From NCBI GenBank assembly GCA_964558465.1, contig CAZLEF010000031.1, forward strand, positions 7,654-71,653: a stretch of 64,000 bases of DNA. The letters run 5' to 3'. Under the pieces are notes generated by a model. That model worked only from the letters and a program-made list of their open reading frames with translations, had not been told where the DNA came from and did no database searches. Of the stretch, positions 56,675 to 64,000 are shown piece after piece. How positions within the stretch are numbered: position 1 is the stretch's first letter; each line of letters starts with the position of its first letter. A program made the position numbers and the translations under genes. The DNA comes from JACJYC01 sp964558465. Lineage in GTDB: Bacteria > Bacteroidota > Bacteroidia > Chitinophagales > Saprospiraceae.

Positions 56675-56740
56675 ATGAAAAATCTGTTGTCAAACCTCCT
56701 CGGCGGAGGCGGATGTTGCGGCGGCTCAGGCTGTTGCTGA
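56675..56740 (+). CDS. Predicted 21-residue Cys/Gly micropeptide under ArsR control
   Basis: The ATG at 56675 opens a 22-codon frame: MKNLLSNLL followed by four Gly and the Cys-rich end CCGGSGCC, then TGA. The N-terminus is amphipathic or hydrophobic and the C-terminus holds four Cys in two adjacent pairs, suited to binding a thiophilic metal or metalloid. It is bracketed by an ArsR-type operator (56628-56643) and a terminator (56779-56807), which argues for a real transcription unit. There is no canonical Shine-Dalgarno, as is usual here. No family was recognised. Without homologues, a chance ORF cannot be ruled out. Confidence 0.5.
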   Translation: MKNLLSNLLGGGGCCGGSGCC

Positions 56741-56778
56741 TGATCTTCAAGACCAGGTGTCGGGCGCCTTGCAGGCGT

Positions 56779-56807
56779 CTGACGCCGGTCAGCAATTTTG
56801 TTTTTTT
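56779..56807 (+). terminator. Terminator after the micropeptide gene
   Basis: CTGAC-GCCG-GTCAG (56779-56792), then CAATTTTG and a seven-T run ending at 56807, 39 bp after the micropeptide stop. The GGCGTC/GACGCC words just upstream can add to the fold. Confidence 0.5.
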
Positions 56808-57946
56808 CACCCTGGTTCTTGCTTGCCTGCTGCGGTTGAATCCTGAGCGCTCGTGCCAGGCGGGAAAAATCGCTCTACCGTCCGAATCACCTTTCGGATG
56901 TCTTCATCCGACAGTTTGGGGTTGACCGGCAGCAAAATATGGTTTTTCTCCAGCGCGGCTGCCCCGTGAAAACCATCCCTTACGGAATCCGGCACAAAAT
57001 TCCATCGATCCGTAAAAACCAGGACGTTTATCCCGTTTTGTGCAAGGTACCGGATCCACTCCGGCCGGCCGTTCACCAGAATAGGAAACCCAATCATCGG
57101 CCAGGGTAAGGTTGAGCGAAGGGACGCAGGGGATAGATGCCCCAATGCTTGGCGATAGAGGGCAGCCTGTCGAAGATGCGCCTCGATCAGAGTCTGATGG
57201 TCAAAACGCCGCAAAAGGAACCGGCCGGCGAAGGAGATCCGGTGAGGGTTTAAAAAAGCGCTTTGCAACAAACTGTAGGCCCGGCCGTTCAGTGCGGCCG
57301 CCAGGAAGCGCAGCCAACCCGAATCGAGTCGCCAGGCAAGGGTGCTGACCCACAACGAAGCGATCCTCAACAGGATGTATCCCCATCTTTTTACCGATCT
57401 GCGGCGGCCGGGGCAGATATCCGGGTCTTGTATAAACAATCCGCCGCCGTCGGGCAGGCCCCCCAGTTTGGGCAGCGAAAAAAGCGCCGCTCCGTTTGGC
57501 GCCGGGCGAAGTTTCAAATGTTCACCCGGCCAGGTATGGGCAAAATCCTCGATGAGGAAAACGTCTCCTCCGACGGTTGCTCTGAAGGATGCAACATCCC
57601 TTGGAATGCCAAAAAGATGGATCAAAACCGCGATGGCCGGCTTTTCGACGGCTGCCTGTGTTTTGACCTGTTCCAAAACAGGGTTGCCCGGTACATCCAG
57701 GTCATAAAACCTGATCCGCCAACCCTCCCTTTGAAAAGGCGCAAAAACGCCTTCGGGGCAGAAAGCGGGCAGCAGAACGGTTTTTCCGGCCGGATTGTTA
57801 AAACGGGGCGTCCGGATCAAGGCGACCAGCGCTTCCCGTCCGGATCCGAACCAGTGCCAGGCGCCCGGAAGTGAGGTCCATTCCGGCGGTGGCCAGTCAT
57901 TTTTCCTGCCAATCCGGATGATCCGCCGGTGATCAACTCTGCCCAT
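56807..57946 (-). CDS. DegT/DnrJ/EryC1-like PLP-dependent protein (sugar aminotransferase family)
   Basis: 379 residues from ATG 57946. The fold-type I pattern is visible: WFGSGREALVALIR near the N-terminus (usual SGxxAL), LLPAFCPEGVFAPFQREGWRIRFYDLD, VGGDVFLIEDFAHTWPG (PLP-pyridine Asp in EDFAHTW) and FSLPKLGGLPDGGGLFI, where the Lys is a plausible Schiff-base residue. Such proteins make amino sugars for cell-surface glycans, but this branch is divergent from well-characterised members. It faces the ArsR unit, ending at the T run of the micropeptide terminator, and is divergent from the MATE gene. Confidence 0.75.
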   Translation of the reverse strand: MGRVDHRRIIRIGRKNDWPPPEWTSLPGAWHWFGSGREALVALIRTPRFNNPAGKTVLLPAFCPEGVFAPFQREGWRIRFYDLDVPGNPVLEQVKTQAAVEKPAIAVLIHLFGIPRDVASFRATVGGDVFLIEDFAHTWPGEHLKLRPAPNGAALFSLPKLGGLPDGGGLFIQDPDICPGRRRSVKRWGYILLRIASLWVSTLAWRLDSGWLRFLAAALNGRAYSLLQSAFLNPHRISFAGRFLLRRFDHQTLIEAHLRQAALYRQALGHLSPASLRSTLPWPMIGFPILVNGRPEWIRYLAQNGINVLVFTDRWNFVPDSVRDGFHGAAALEKNHILLPVNPKLSDEDIRKVIRTVERFFPPGTSAQDSTAAGKQEPG

Positions 57947-58025
57947 GGGTTAAAATTAAGTTAAACAACAAACTTATCCGGATTTTATACGTATTAATTC
58001 CTGGTGTTTTTTTTTATTGAAGACC

Positions 58026-59450
58026 ATGACCACCCGACCAACCAACAAATCCTCGGAAGCGCTGGGCCAGGCTCCCATTGGAGATCTATTGTTAAAAATG
58101 GCCCTGCCCGCCTCGGTAGGCATCCTGGTGATGTCTGTCAATTTTATCGTCGACACTATTTTTATCGGGCGCTACGCCGGAAGCCTGGGCATTGCCGCCA
58201 TTACGGTGGTCCTGCCCATCAGTTTTCTGATCTCCTCGATCGGGATGGCGATCGGCATCGGCGGTTCCTCCGTGATTGCGCGGGCGATGGGCGGCGGCGA
58301 CCGCCGGAAAGCGGAAATCACTTTTGGCGTGATGGCATGTATGACCATCCTGCTTGCAGTGGGTATTGTTTTTCTGGGGTCATTTGCCCAGCAACCGCTC
58401 CTGGAGTTGTTTGGCGGACGAGGAGAGATCCTTGCGCCCTCCCGCCAGTATTTCAGCATCCTGCTGACGGGTATCCCTTGCCTGGCATGGGCGATGATGG
58501 CCAATAACATTATGCGTGCGCAGGGAAAACCGAGGGCTGCCATGGTGTCCATGCTGATCCCTGCCTTGTCCAATATCCTGCTGGATACCGTTTTTATCGC
58601 TGGGTTCGGATGGGGGCTGGCCGGGGCTGCATGGGCCACTACCATTTCCTATTATCTCGCGGCAGGGTACACCCTCTGGTTTTTCCTGTGGGGCGATTCT
58701 GAAATGCGGCTGCATTGGAACACCCTGGTTTTAAGATGGCCGATTGTAAAAGAAATCTCTTCGATTGGGTTGGTGACGTTGGCCCGGCAAGGTACCATCA
58801 GCCTGTTGAGCATCGTATTGAACAACTCGCTGTTCTCACACGGCGGCGAGATGGCCGTTGCGGTATACGGTGTGATCAGCCGCGTTATGATGTTTGCCAA
58901 TTTTCCGGTTCAGGGCATTACCCAGGGATTTTTGCCGATTGCCGGGTACAATTACGGCGCCCGGAAATGGAAACGGGTAAAAGACAGCATTACCACCTCC
59001 GTAAAAGCGGGTACGGGTGTGGCATTGATCATTTTCACCGGCATCCTGATTTTTTCGGGATCGCTGGTCGGCCTTTTTTCCCGGGACCCCGAGTTGTTGA
59101 ACATCACCCCTCCGGCACTTGTGATCGCTTTTCTGGCGACCCCGCTGATCACGGCGCAGTTGGTCGGATCGGCTTATTTCCAGGCCATCGGCAAATCATT
59201 GCCTGCATTATTGCTGACCCTTACGAAGCAAGGTTTTTTTCTCATACCTTTGATCATGATCCTGCCCGTTTTTATGGGCCTGAACGGAATCTGGTGGTCT
59301 TTTCCCATCGCAGACCTGATGGCCGCAACCGTGACCTTGTTGTATCTGCGGCGCGAGATTGCCTTGCGGATCGACCCGCATTTAAAGGTGGAAAAGGCGG
59401 AAGAAATGAGATTGGTGGCTGAAAAAGCAGATACGCTTACCGCATACTGA
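58026..59450 (+). CDS. MATE family efflux transporter
   Basis: 474 residues from ATG 58026 (MTTRPTNKSSEALGQAPIGDLLLKMALPASVGILVMSVNFIVDTIFIGRYAG). Twelve membrane helices are expected, with MATE hallmarks such as FIVDTIFIGRYAGSLGIAAITVVLPI in the first half and QGITQGFLPIAGYNYGARKWKRVK in the second half. This is a Na+ or H+ driven multidrug/toxin exporter; the substrate is unknown. An in-frame TTG three codons upstream is less likely. The 3' end overlaps the convergent GH25 gene by 14 bp. Confidence 0.94.
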   Translation: MTTRPTNKSSEALGQAPIGDLLLKMALPASVGILVMSVNFIVDTIFIGRYAGSLGIAAITVVLPISFLISSIGMAIGIGGSSVIARAMGGGDRRKAEITFGVMACMTILLAVGIVFLGSFAQQPLLELFGGRGEILAPSRQYFSILLTGIPCLAWAMMANNIMRAQGKPRAAMVSMLIPALSNILLDTVFIAGFGWGLAGAAWATTISYYLAAGYTLWFFLWGDSEMRLHWNTLVLRWPIVKEISSIGLVTLARQGTISLLSIVLNNSLFSHGGEMAVAVYGVISRVMMFANFPVQGITQGFLPIAGYNYGARKWKRVKDSITTSVKAGTGVALIIFTGILIFSGSLVGLFSRDPELLNITPPALVIAFLATPLITAQLVGSAYFQAIGKSLPALLLTLTKQGFFLIPLIMILPVFMGLNGIWWSFPIADLMAATVTLLYLRREIALRIDPHLKVEKAEEMRLVAEKADTLTAY

Positions 59451-60147
59451 ACAGGTCGATCCCCGGGTGGCAGAGCGAATCCAATTGAGCAAAACTCCCT
59501 TTGAAGACATTAAAATCCACATGCCCCTGGATGCCGGGGATCGACCCCCTGTTGCCATATTGCCAGAAAAGCCATTCCCGTCCGGCGGCCAGTTCCGGTT
59601 CGCGGGTGTTATAACGGGCGACCCAGACGGGGTAGTCGTCAAAATGTCCGGCCAGATAAGTATTGTAAAATTTCAGGTTGGTGTAGATAATGGGTTTGAT
59701 GCCGTGGCGCCATTCCACAAGGGTCAGCCAGGTGCGCAGGCCGGATAAGAGATCGTATGGGGCGGCGCCGTCGAGTACTTCGACATCCAGCACCGGCGGC
59801 AGGTCGCCGGTCTCAATTTCCACCCATTGATTAAAGTGAAATGCCTGCTGCATGGGGGAAGAGTTGGGCCTGTAGAAGTGATAGGCGCCGCGTTTGATAC
59901 CTACCCGTTTCATTTCATCCCAGTTAAAGCAGAAAAGACTGTCGGAAAAGTTGGCGCCTTCTGTGGCTTTGACAAAGGCAAAATGGATCTGTTGCGTTGC
60001 TACGGTATCCCAGAGGATCTTTTTCTGGTGGTGGGATACGTCAATGCCGTGAACCGAGAACTTGTCGAGCCTCAGGGTTTCCTTTTCGCAGGATTGGGCG
60101 AAAAAGATGAGCAGAAATATACACAGGAAAGTCCGCATTGGATTCAT
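59437..60147 (-). CDS. GH25 lysozyme (N-acetylmuramidase), lipoprotein
   Basis: 236 residues from ATG 60147, or 233 from ATG 60138 (MRTFLCIFLLIFFAQSC, lipobox FAQSC). The GH25 domain covers almost the whole mature protein: HGIDVSHHQ with the catalytic Asp, HFAFVKATEGANFSD, GAYHFYRPNSSP, PPVLDVEVLDG with the catalytic Glu region, and FWQYGNRGSIPGIQGHVDFNVF at the end. It cleaves the glycan backbone of peptidoglycan. Together with the PBP4 and amidase genes it contributes to wall turnover, or to attack on other bacteria. Promoter (ACAAGGTA complement near 60201-60208) follows directly after the terminator of the upstream M3 gene. Confidence 0.92.
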   Translation of the reverse strand: MNPMRTFLCIFLLIFFAQSCEKETLRLDKFSVHGIDVSHHQKKILWDTVATQQIHFAFVKATEGANFSDSLFCFNWDEMKRVGIKRGAYHFYRPNSSPMQQAFHFNQWVEIETGDLPPVLDVEVLDGAAPYDLLSGLRTWLTLVEWRHGIKPIIYTNLKFYNTYLAGHFDDYPVWVARYNTREPELAAGREWLFWQYGNRGSIPGIQGHVDFNVFKGSFAQLDSLCHPGIDLFSMR

Positions 60148-60207
60148 TGTCGCCAAAAACCGGGCAAGCACAAAACCTCACCCGCTATTAGAACGACAGA
60201 ACAAGGT

Positions 60208-60241
60208 AAAAAGATGTTCCGAAAAATGCCTGCCGGAACAT
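60208..60241 (-). terminator. Terminator of the M3 peptidase gene
   Basis: On the minus strand ATGTTCCG (60241-60234) pairs with CGGAACAT (60221-60214) around a 12-nt loop and is followed by CTTTTT. The next bases (TACCTTGT, 60208-60201) look like a promoter box for the GH25 gene. Confidence 0.65.
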
Positions 60242-60297
60242 TTAATATTTTGGTAACATTTTAGATCGAACAATAAAACGGAACCGATCAGGGGGTT

Positions 60298-62022
60298 TTA
60301 CAGAAGGTTGTCGAGTTCCTTTTTGATAAAACAGCCCAATTCCCGCACATAAGGCCTTGAAAAATCAAACCGGATGCCGGCAGTTTGATAAATTTCCTTG
60401 ATCGGCCGGGTATACCCAAGTTTGAGGGCATTGATATATCGCTGGACGGTCAGTTCGGGGTTTTCGCGGTAAGCTTTCCAAATGGCTACGGCCCCCAGTT
60501 GGGCCATGCCGTATTCGATATAATAGAAGGGAACCTCAAAAATATGGAGTTGCTTGTGCCAGAGGTATTCCGAATAATATTCCAGGCCGGAGCGGTCCAC
60601 CTCGGAAGAACTATAGGAAAGGAAGGTTTCCATCCAGTAATTTTTCCTTTCTTCCCGGGTATGTTCGGGGTGGGTATAAAGCCAATGTTGGAATTTATCG
60701 ACCGTAGCGACCCAGGGCAATACCTTGAGGACGTTTTCAAGCTGGCTGATCCGGGCTCGGCGAAGGTCTTCTTCATTGTTAAAGAACAGCCCCCAGTGGT
60801 CCATGGTAAGGAGTTCCATGGTCATTGCGGCCAGTTCGGCGACTTCCGAAGGCACTTTTTTGTCGGAGGTCAGTTTCAGGCCTTTGGTCAGGTAAGAATG
60901 GACTGCATGCCCGCTTTCGTGCATGAGGGTGCGCATATCGTTGATAGAATGCGTGGCATTCATAAAAACAAAAGGAACACCCGTGAGGTGCAGCGGCATA
61001 TTATAGCCGCCCGGTCGTTTGCCTTTTCGGGATTCCAGGTCGAGATGGCCCATTTGCTGCATTGTCCTGATCACGTTGCCGAAGAAAGGGTGAACTTTGG
61101 AAAGGCAGGCGATGGATTTTTCTACCAGTTCATTCACTTTCCCAAAAGGTTTGAGCGGGGGTTTTTTGCTGGTATCGACGTGGAGGTCCCAGGGGCGGAG
61201 TTGATCGAGGTTGAGGGCTTTTTTCCGGAACCGGTTGAAATCATCCAGGAGGGGCAGGACTTCCAGTTGGATGGCCTCATGAAAATCGAGGCATTCGTCA
61301 ATGGAGTAATCAAAACGGCCGAGCGCCTGGAATTTAAAGTCCCGGAAATTGTCGAACCCGGAATTGAGGGCGATCTGGTGGCGTTTGGACAATAATTCGT
61401 CAAACAGGTCCTCCAGACTATCGGTGTCTTCCAGGATGCGCTGGTAGATCTTGTGATAAATCGCTTCGCGGTAATCCCGGTTGGTTTCTTCCAGCAGGGC
61501 GCCTGCTTTTTGCAAGGTCATTTGCCGGCCGTTGACCCCGATGGTCATTTCGGAGAAAATGCGCCCGTATTCCTTGGCCTTCATTTGTACATCCGTTGCA
61601 AGGGGAATATTCTCTTCTTTGAAGAGGGCGACTTCGTTTTTAATATTGCGGAGGTAAATGCCGTATTTTAGGGGGTCCAGGTTGGCCGTAAACGGGCAGG
61701 CAACCAGTTTACGGTTGAGGATATCATCGTAAGCTGCGATACGGGGAGATAATTCCTGTACGGCATATTGGTAGTCTTCGTCGGCTAGTTCGTCCGAACT
61801 GTCTACGGTAATCCTGATATACCGCCACGAAAATGACTCGCTCACCACCGCGTCGAGTTCGCTGCGATCCAAAATCCATCGCTCAAGCGCGGCTGCAGAT
61901 AGCAGCGGACGGTCTACCAGGTCGCGATAATAGGAGTCAAGCTCCGACCAGGTAGTAAGCTGAAAGTTGGAAGGTACAAATTTTCGTTTTAACGGTTCCG
62001 GTACCTCGATAGCTGCTCCCAT
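60298..62022 (-). CDS. Oligoendopeptidase, M3 (thimet/PepF-like) family
   Basis: 574 residues from ATG 62022 (MGAAIEVPEPLKRKFVPSNFQL). The zinc site is HESGH at 368-372 with the second Glu in PSEVAELAAMTMELL, the M3 pattern. It lacks a signal peptide and so probably degrades short peptides in the cytoplasm. The upstream in-frame ATG at 62049 would add nine residues. The gene follows the DUF5606 gene by 54 bp on the same strand, so co-transcription is possible, and a terminator is present 56 bp downstream. Confidence 0.93.
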   Translation of the reverse strand: MGAAIEVPEPLKRKFVPSNFQLTTWSELDSYYRDLVDRPLLSAAALERWILDRSELDAVVSESFSWRYIRITVDSSDELADEDYQYAVQELSPRIAAYDDILNRKLVACPFTANLDPLKYGIYLRNIKNEVALFKEENIPLATDVQMKAKEYGRIFSEMTIGVNGRQMTLQKAGALLEETNRDYREAIYHKIYQRILEDTDSLEDLFDELLSKRHQIALNSGFDNFRDFKFQALGRFDYSIDECLDFHEAIQLEVLPLLDDFNRFRKKALNLDQLRPWDLHVDTSKKPPLKPFGKVNELVEKSIACLSKVHPFFGNVIRTMQQMGHLDLESRKGKRPGGYNMPLHLTGVPFVFMNATHSINDMRTLMHESGHAVHSYLTKGLKLTSDKKVPSEVAELAAMTMELLTMDHWGLFFNNEEDLRRARISQLENVLKVLPWVATVDKFQHWLYTHPEHTREERKNYWMETFLSYSSSEVDRSGLEYYSEYLWHKQLHIFEVPFYYIEYGMAQLGAVAIWKAYRENPELTVQRYINALKLGYTRPIKEIYQTAGIRFDFSRPYVRELGCFIKKELDNLL

Positions 62023-62076
62023 AGATTTGTTAATTGTGCAGTTTTCCAATCGAGCGTGGAGCCGGATTTTGGAAGA

Positions 62077-62496
62077 TTACTCTTCCTCGTCTTCGGTCGT
62101 CTCCGCTTTGGGGTCTAGAAGCTGATTTGTGTGTAGTAAATGAAACCACTTGATTAATTTTCTCATATCGCTGAGGCGCACCCGGTCTTTGTCATAATTG
62201 GGCAGCACGTCTGCGAAATATTCTTTTATTTCATCCTCTCCGGCATTTGCATCTGCCGGCGGATTATCGGCTAACTGGTCGAGCATATTGCGAAAAACAT
62301 TCGCAAGCTCGGTCGACTCTCCATCATCCGTATAGACGGCAATCGATTCCAAGGGTGTGAACTGATGTTTTCTCGACGGTGCAAAACGATGTTTACCTGT
62401 GCCGATTTCTTCAACGATAAGTCCGTTTTTGCGATTGGCGACCATCCTGAACAACCCGGGCAAACCGCTTACCGCAACTAATTTTTCCAATTTCAT
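62077..62496 (-). CDS. DUF5606 family protein
   Basis: 139 residues from ATG 62496 (MKLEKLVAVSGLPGLFRMVANRKNGLIVEEIGTGKHRFAPSRKHQFTPLESIAVYTDDGE). The N-terminal 60-70 residues are the DUF5606 domain, found almost only in Bacteroidota and of unknown function. The C-terminal region (about 80-125) is helical (EIKEYFADVLPNYDKDRVRLSDMRKLIKWFHLLHTNQLL) and ends in an acidic tail (TTEDEEE). Probably cytoplasmic. It is the first gene of a likely pair with the M3 peptidase. Confidence 0.88.
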   Translation of the reverse strand: MKLEKLVAVSGLPGLFRMVANRKNGLIVEEIGTGKHRFAPSRKHQFTPLESIAVYTDDGESTELANVFRNMLDQLADNPPADANAGEDEIKEYFADVLPNYDKDRVRLSDMRKLIKWFHLLHTNQLLDPKAETTEDEEE

Positions 62497-62869
62497 AAAA
62501 ATCTGACCTCTTTTGATTGACCGGCAAAAATACAAACTACATCAAATTATTCACCTGATATTGGAAATTCATGCAAAGAACGAATGGCGAAAGTATCATC
62601 TTGCCTAAACCGGGATAAGCAGTAACTTGTTTTTCTGGCGCTGAAAGTTATAAGGCATCTGAGCTTTTAGTCACGCAAGAGCAGGTTTGCTCCTGAATAA
62701 TAAAGCTAATATACGCTTACGACGCAAAATGTTCCAGACAAATGTTTAGGCGATGGGGGTAAAAACCCTTGAGAAAAAGTGCTTGGTATCCCGAACAATA
62801 GTATGTGATTGCAAAGATATAGAAAATTGGTTTACCGGACAAGAAAGGCGGCGAGTTTATTTTCAGGTT
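62497..62869. other. 373-bp noncoding stretch
   Basis: Mostly AT-rich sequence between the DUF5606 start and the end of gtrA, with no array, RNA gene or convincing ORF. Open frames on the plus strand from 62753 are antisense to gtrA and not protein-like. It should hold the DUF5606 promoter; AGGAGCAAACCTGCTC (62682-62697, complement) is a small inverted repeat. Confidence 0.5.
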
Positions 62870-63283
62870 TTAGATAAAACGCTTTTCAAAGGCGAACCGC
62901 TTCATGTAAAAATTGTAGAAAAATACGATTCCGGTGGCAATTGCCTTGGCCAGAAAGTGATTCTTTGCAAAAAAATCCACGCTGGTCAAGCCGATGAACA
63001 GGAAAGAACTCAGGGTAATTGCGCCCAGCGAAATCATTAAGGCCAGGAAAAAAGCGGTTTTGACGGATCGCTTCACATCAAAAACAAAATAGCGCTGCAT
63101 CAAAAAATTACCGAGCATGGAGGACGCATAGCTGATGATATGCGCCGGGGTGGGGTTTAGCTGCATCAGGTAGATGAGCAGGCCATAGACGCCGTATTCA
63201 AACGCAGTGGCAATTGCCGAAGCGGTTGCATAACGGGCTTTCAGCACCAGTAAGCGCCATATTTTTTCCTTATATTTCAACAT
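62870..63283 (-). CDS. GtrA family membrane protein
   Basis: 137 residues with four membrane helices, the normal GtrA form. Characteristic parts: RYATASAIATAFEYGVYGLLIYLM, HIISYASSMLGNFLMQRYFVFD and KAIATGIVFFYNFYMKRFAFEKRF. GtrA proteins take part in moving or presenting lipid-linked sugars for cell-surface glycosylation. It starts 3 bp after the stop of the deoxyribonucleotidase gene, so both are in one operon, although the functions are different. No partner glycosyltransferase is directly adjacent. Confidence 0.92.
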   Translation of the reverse strand: MLKYKEKIWRLLVLKARYATASAIATAFEYGVYGLLIYLMQLNPTPAHIISYASSMLGNFLMQRYFVFDVKRSVKTAFFLALMISLGAITLSSFLFIGLTSVDFFAKNHFLAKAIATGIVFFYNFYMKRFAFEKRFI

Positions 63284-63286
63284 AAA

Positions 63287-63832
63287 TCATCGGCTCACCC
63301 CCTTTTCTTCCGGATAAAAATAAGCTTCCACCTCCCGCCAGTCGTTCACCCGGATAAAACGGTTTTCGGAAATGTTATGGGATGCGGTAAACAACAGGCC
63401 GGTTCCGTCAAAACTCAATAAATTCTTGACGTGGTCATCGATCATGTAGTCTGCCTTGATGATGCTCTTGTCGCCGCAAAAAACAATATTCTTCCAATGG
63501 ATAAAAGGAAAATGGTCGGCCAGCCAATCAAATTTATCTTCAAAAGAAGCCCGGAATTCCATGGCCGCGGTTGTGATGAACACATCGTAATCTTCAGAAA
63601 GGCGGCGAACAACTTCCTGACTGTGGGGCATGACCGGCAGATCCCTGAAGAAACCTTTGTCGTGCAACCGGTCCCGCAAGACAAAAGCATCATCGTGCAG
63701 GTCGTATATTTTTTTGCCCCAGAAATCCGCAGGCGCCACCCTGCGCCCGAAGGTAGTTTCGTACAGATCCAGGAATTTAGGCGTAACGTCTGCAATTACT
63801 TCATCCATGTCAAGCGCAATTCGCTTTTTCAT
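63287..63832 (-). CDS. 5'(3')-deoxyribonucleotidase (NT5C-type, HAD superfamily)
   Basis: 181 residues from ATG 63832 (MKKRIALDMDEVIADVTPKFLDLYETTFGR). HAD motif I is DMDEV with the nucleophile Asp, motif II is the Thr in FITTAAME, motif III is Lys in CGDKSII and motif IV is YMIDDHVKNL. The helical cap resembles mitochondrial/cytosolic deoxyribonucleotidases that dephosphorylate dNMPs. An earlier in-frame start (63856) is less likely. The gene heads an operon with gtrA, and its upstream region is a GAGAGGGT array. Confidence 0.88.
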   Translation of the reverse strand: MKKRIALDMDEVIADVTPKFLDLYETTFGRRVAPADFWGKKIYDLHDDAFVLRDRLHDKGFFRDLPVMPHSQEVVRRLSEDYDVFITTAAMEFRASFEDKFDWLADHFPFIHWKNIVFCGDKSIIKADYMIDDHVKNLLSFDGTGLLFTASHNISENRFIRVNDWREVEAYFYPEEKGVSR

Positions 63833-63884
63833 TTTTCGTTCGGATTGTTCGGGCAAACCCGGTTGATTTATTACAGAGAGCGAG

Positions 63885-63989
63885 CCTGCCTTCGCTAAGG
63901 CTTCGGCGGACGGTGAGAGGGTGAGAGGGTGAGAGGTGAGAGGGTGAGAGGTGAGAGGGTGAGAGGGTGAGAGGGTGAGAGGGTGAGGC
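63885..63989. repeat. GAGAGGGT array with CCTTCGCTAAGGCTTCGGCGG module
   Basis: CCTGCCTTCGCTAAGGCTTC with GGCGGACGG (63885-63913) is a relative of the module at 11006-11139 and 46125-46156. It is followed by about nine units of GAGAGGGT with occasional 7-bp GAGAGGT. The window ends in ATCACCAAGT, which is the CCAAGTCA word of the 43562 array. Confidence 0.85.
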
Positions 63990-64000
63990 CATCACCAAGT

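Noticed and set aside
62870..63040. Plus-strand ORF 62753-63040 as a small gene
   Set aside because: It overlaps the end of gtrA antisense and lacks protein-like features.

Overview
The window looks like a chromosomal segment of a member of the Bacteroidota, most likely in or near the Saprospiria. Five things support this. Several promoters fit the Bacteroidota consensus TAnnTTTG. Shine-Dalgarno sites are weak or absent. Three large secreted proteins end in type IX secretion (Por/T9SS) sorting domains. Lineage-typical families are present (DUF2911, DUF5606, 2TM domain, a dihydroorotase with a degenerate active site). Many lipoproteins carry short lipoboxes. No tRNA, rRNA, CRISPR array, phage or transposase was recognised. 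The sequence is a scaffold with two 100-N gaps (10906-11005 and 46264-46363).

Layout. 1-7 kb: a partial PBP4-type carboxypeptidase, aconitase, a metallophosphoesterase coupled to a membrane protein, and the dihydroorotase-like gene. 7-14 kb: a large polytopic membrane protein, an MFS exporter, a secreted GH51 arabinofuranosidase and an MscS channel. 14-26 kb: two very large lipoproteins that combine soluble-dehydrogenase propellers with cytochrome c, a Panacea-type antitoxin with a truncated toxin, an amidase and a GHL10-type glycosidase. 26-30 kb: glycosyltransferase and polytopic envelope genes, rmlC and a DUF2911 protein. 30-40 kb: a sigma-54-type response regulator without its DNA-binding domain, a LOG-family protein, and T9SS-exported enzymes. 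40-47 kb: small hypothetical genes, a degraded short-chain epimerase and a TonB-dependent receptor. 47-56 kb: a giant glycine-rich/HYR adhesin-like protein, an Lrp regulator, a CtpA protease, a DNA repair methyltransferase and an ABC exporter. 56-64 kb: an ArsR regulator with an apparent two-operator regulon that includes a 21-residue Cys/Gly peptide, a DegT-like protein, a MATE exporter, a GH25 lysozyme, an M3 peptidase, GtrA and a deoxyribonucleotidase.

The encoded functions lean toward envelope upkeep and extracellular polymer use: peptidoglycan hydrolases (PBP4, amidase, GH25), polysaccharide enzymes, secreted sugar dehydrogenases and surface proteins sent out by T9SS.

The most striking non-genic feature is a family of short tandem 'word' arrays with 7-9 bp units. 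They sit at more than a dozen gene borders. Each site uses a different unit, and many begin or end exactly at a stop codon. They are often flanked by inverted copies of themselves or mixed with small GC-rich palindromes, and both assembly gaps fall inside them. Some have been taken into reading frames. I do not recognise this as a named repeat class and regard it as the main candidate for something undescribed. The second candidate is the ArsR/micropeptide unit at 56.2-56.8 kb.
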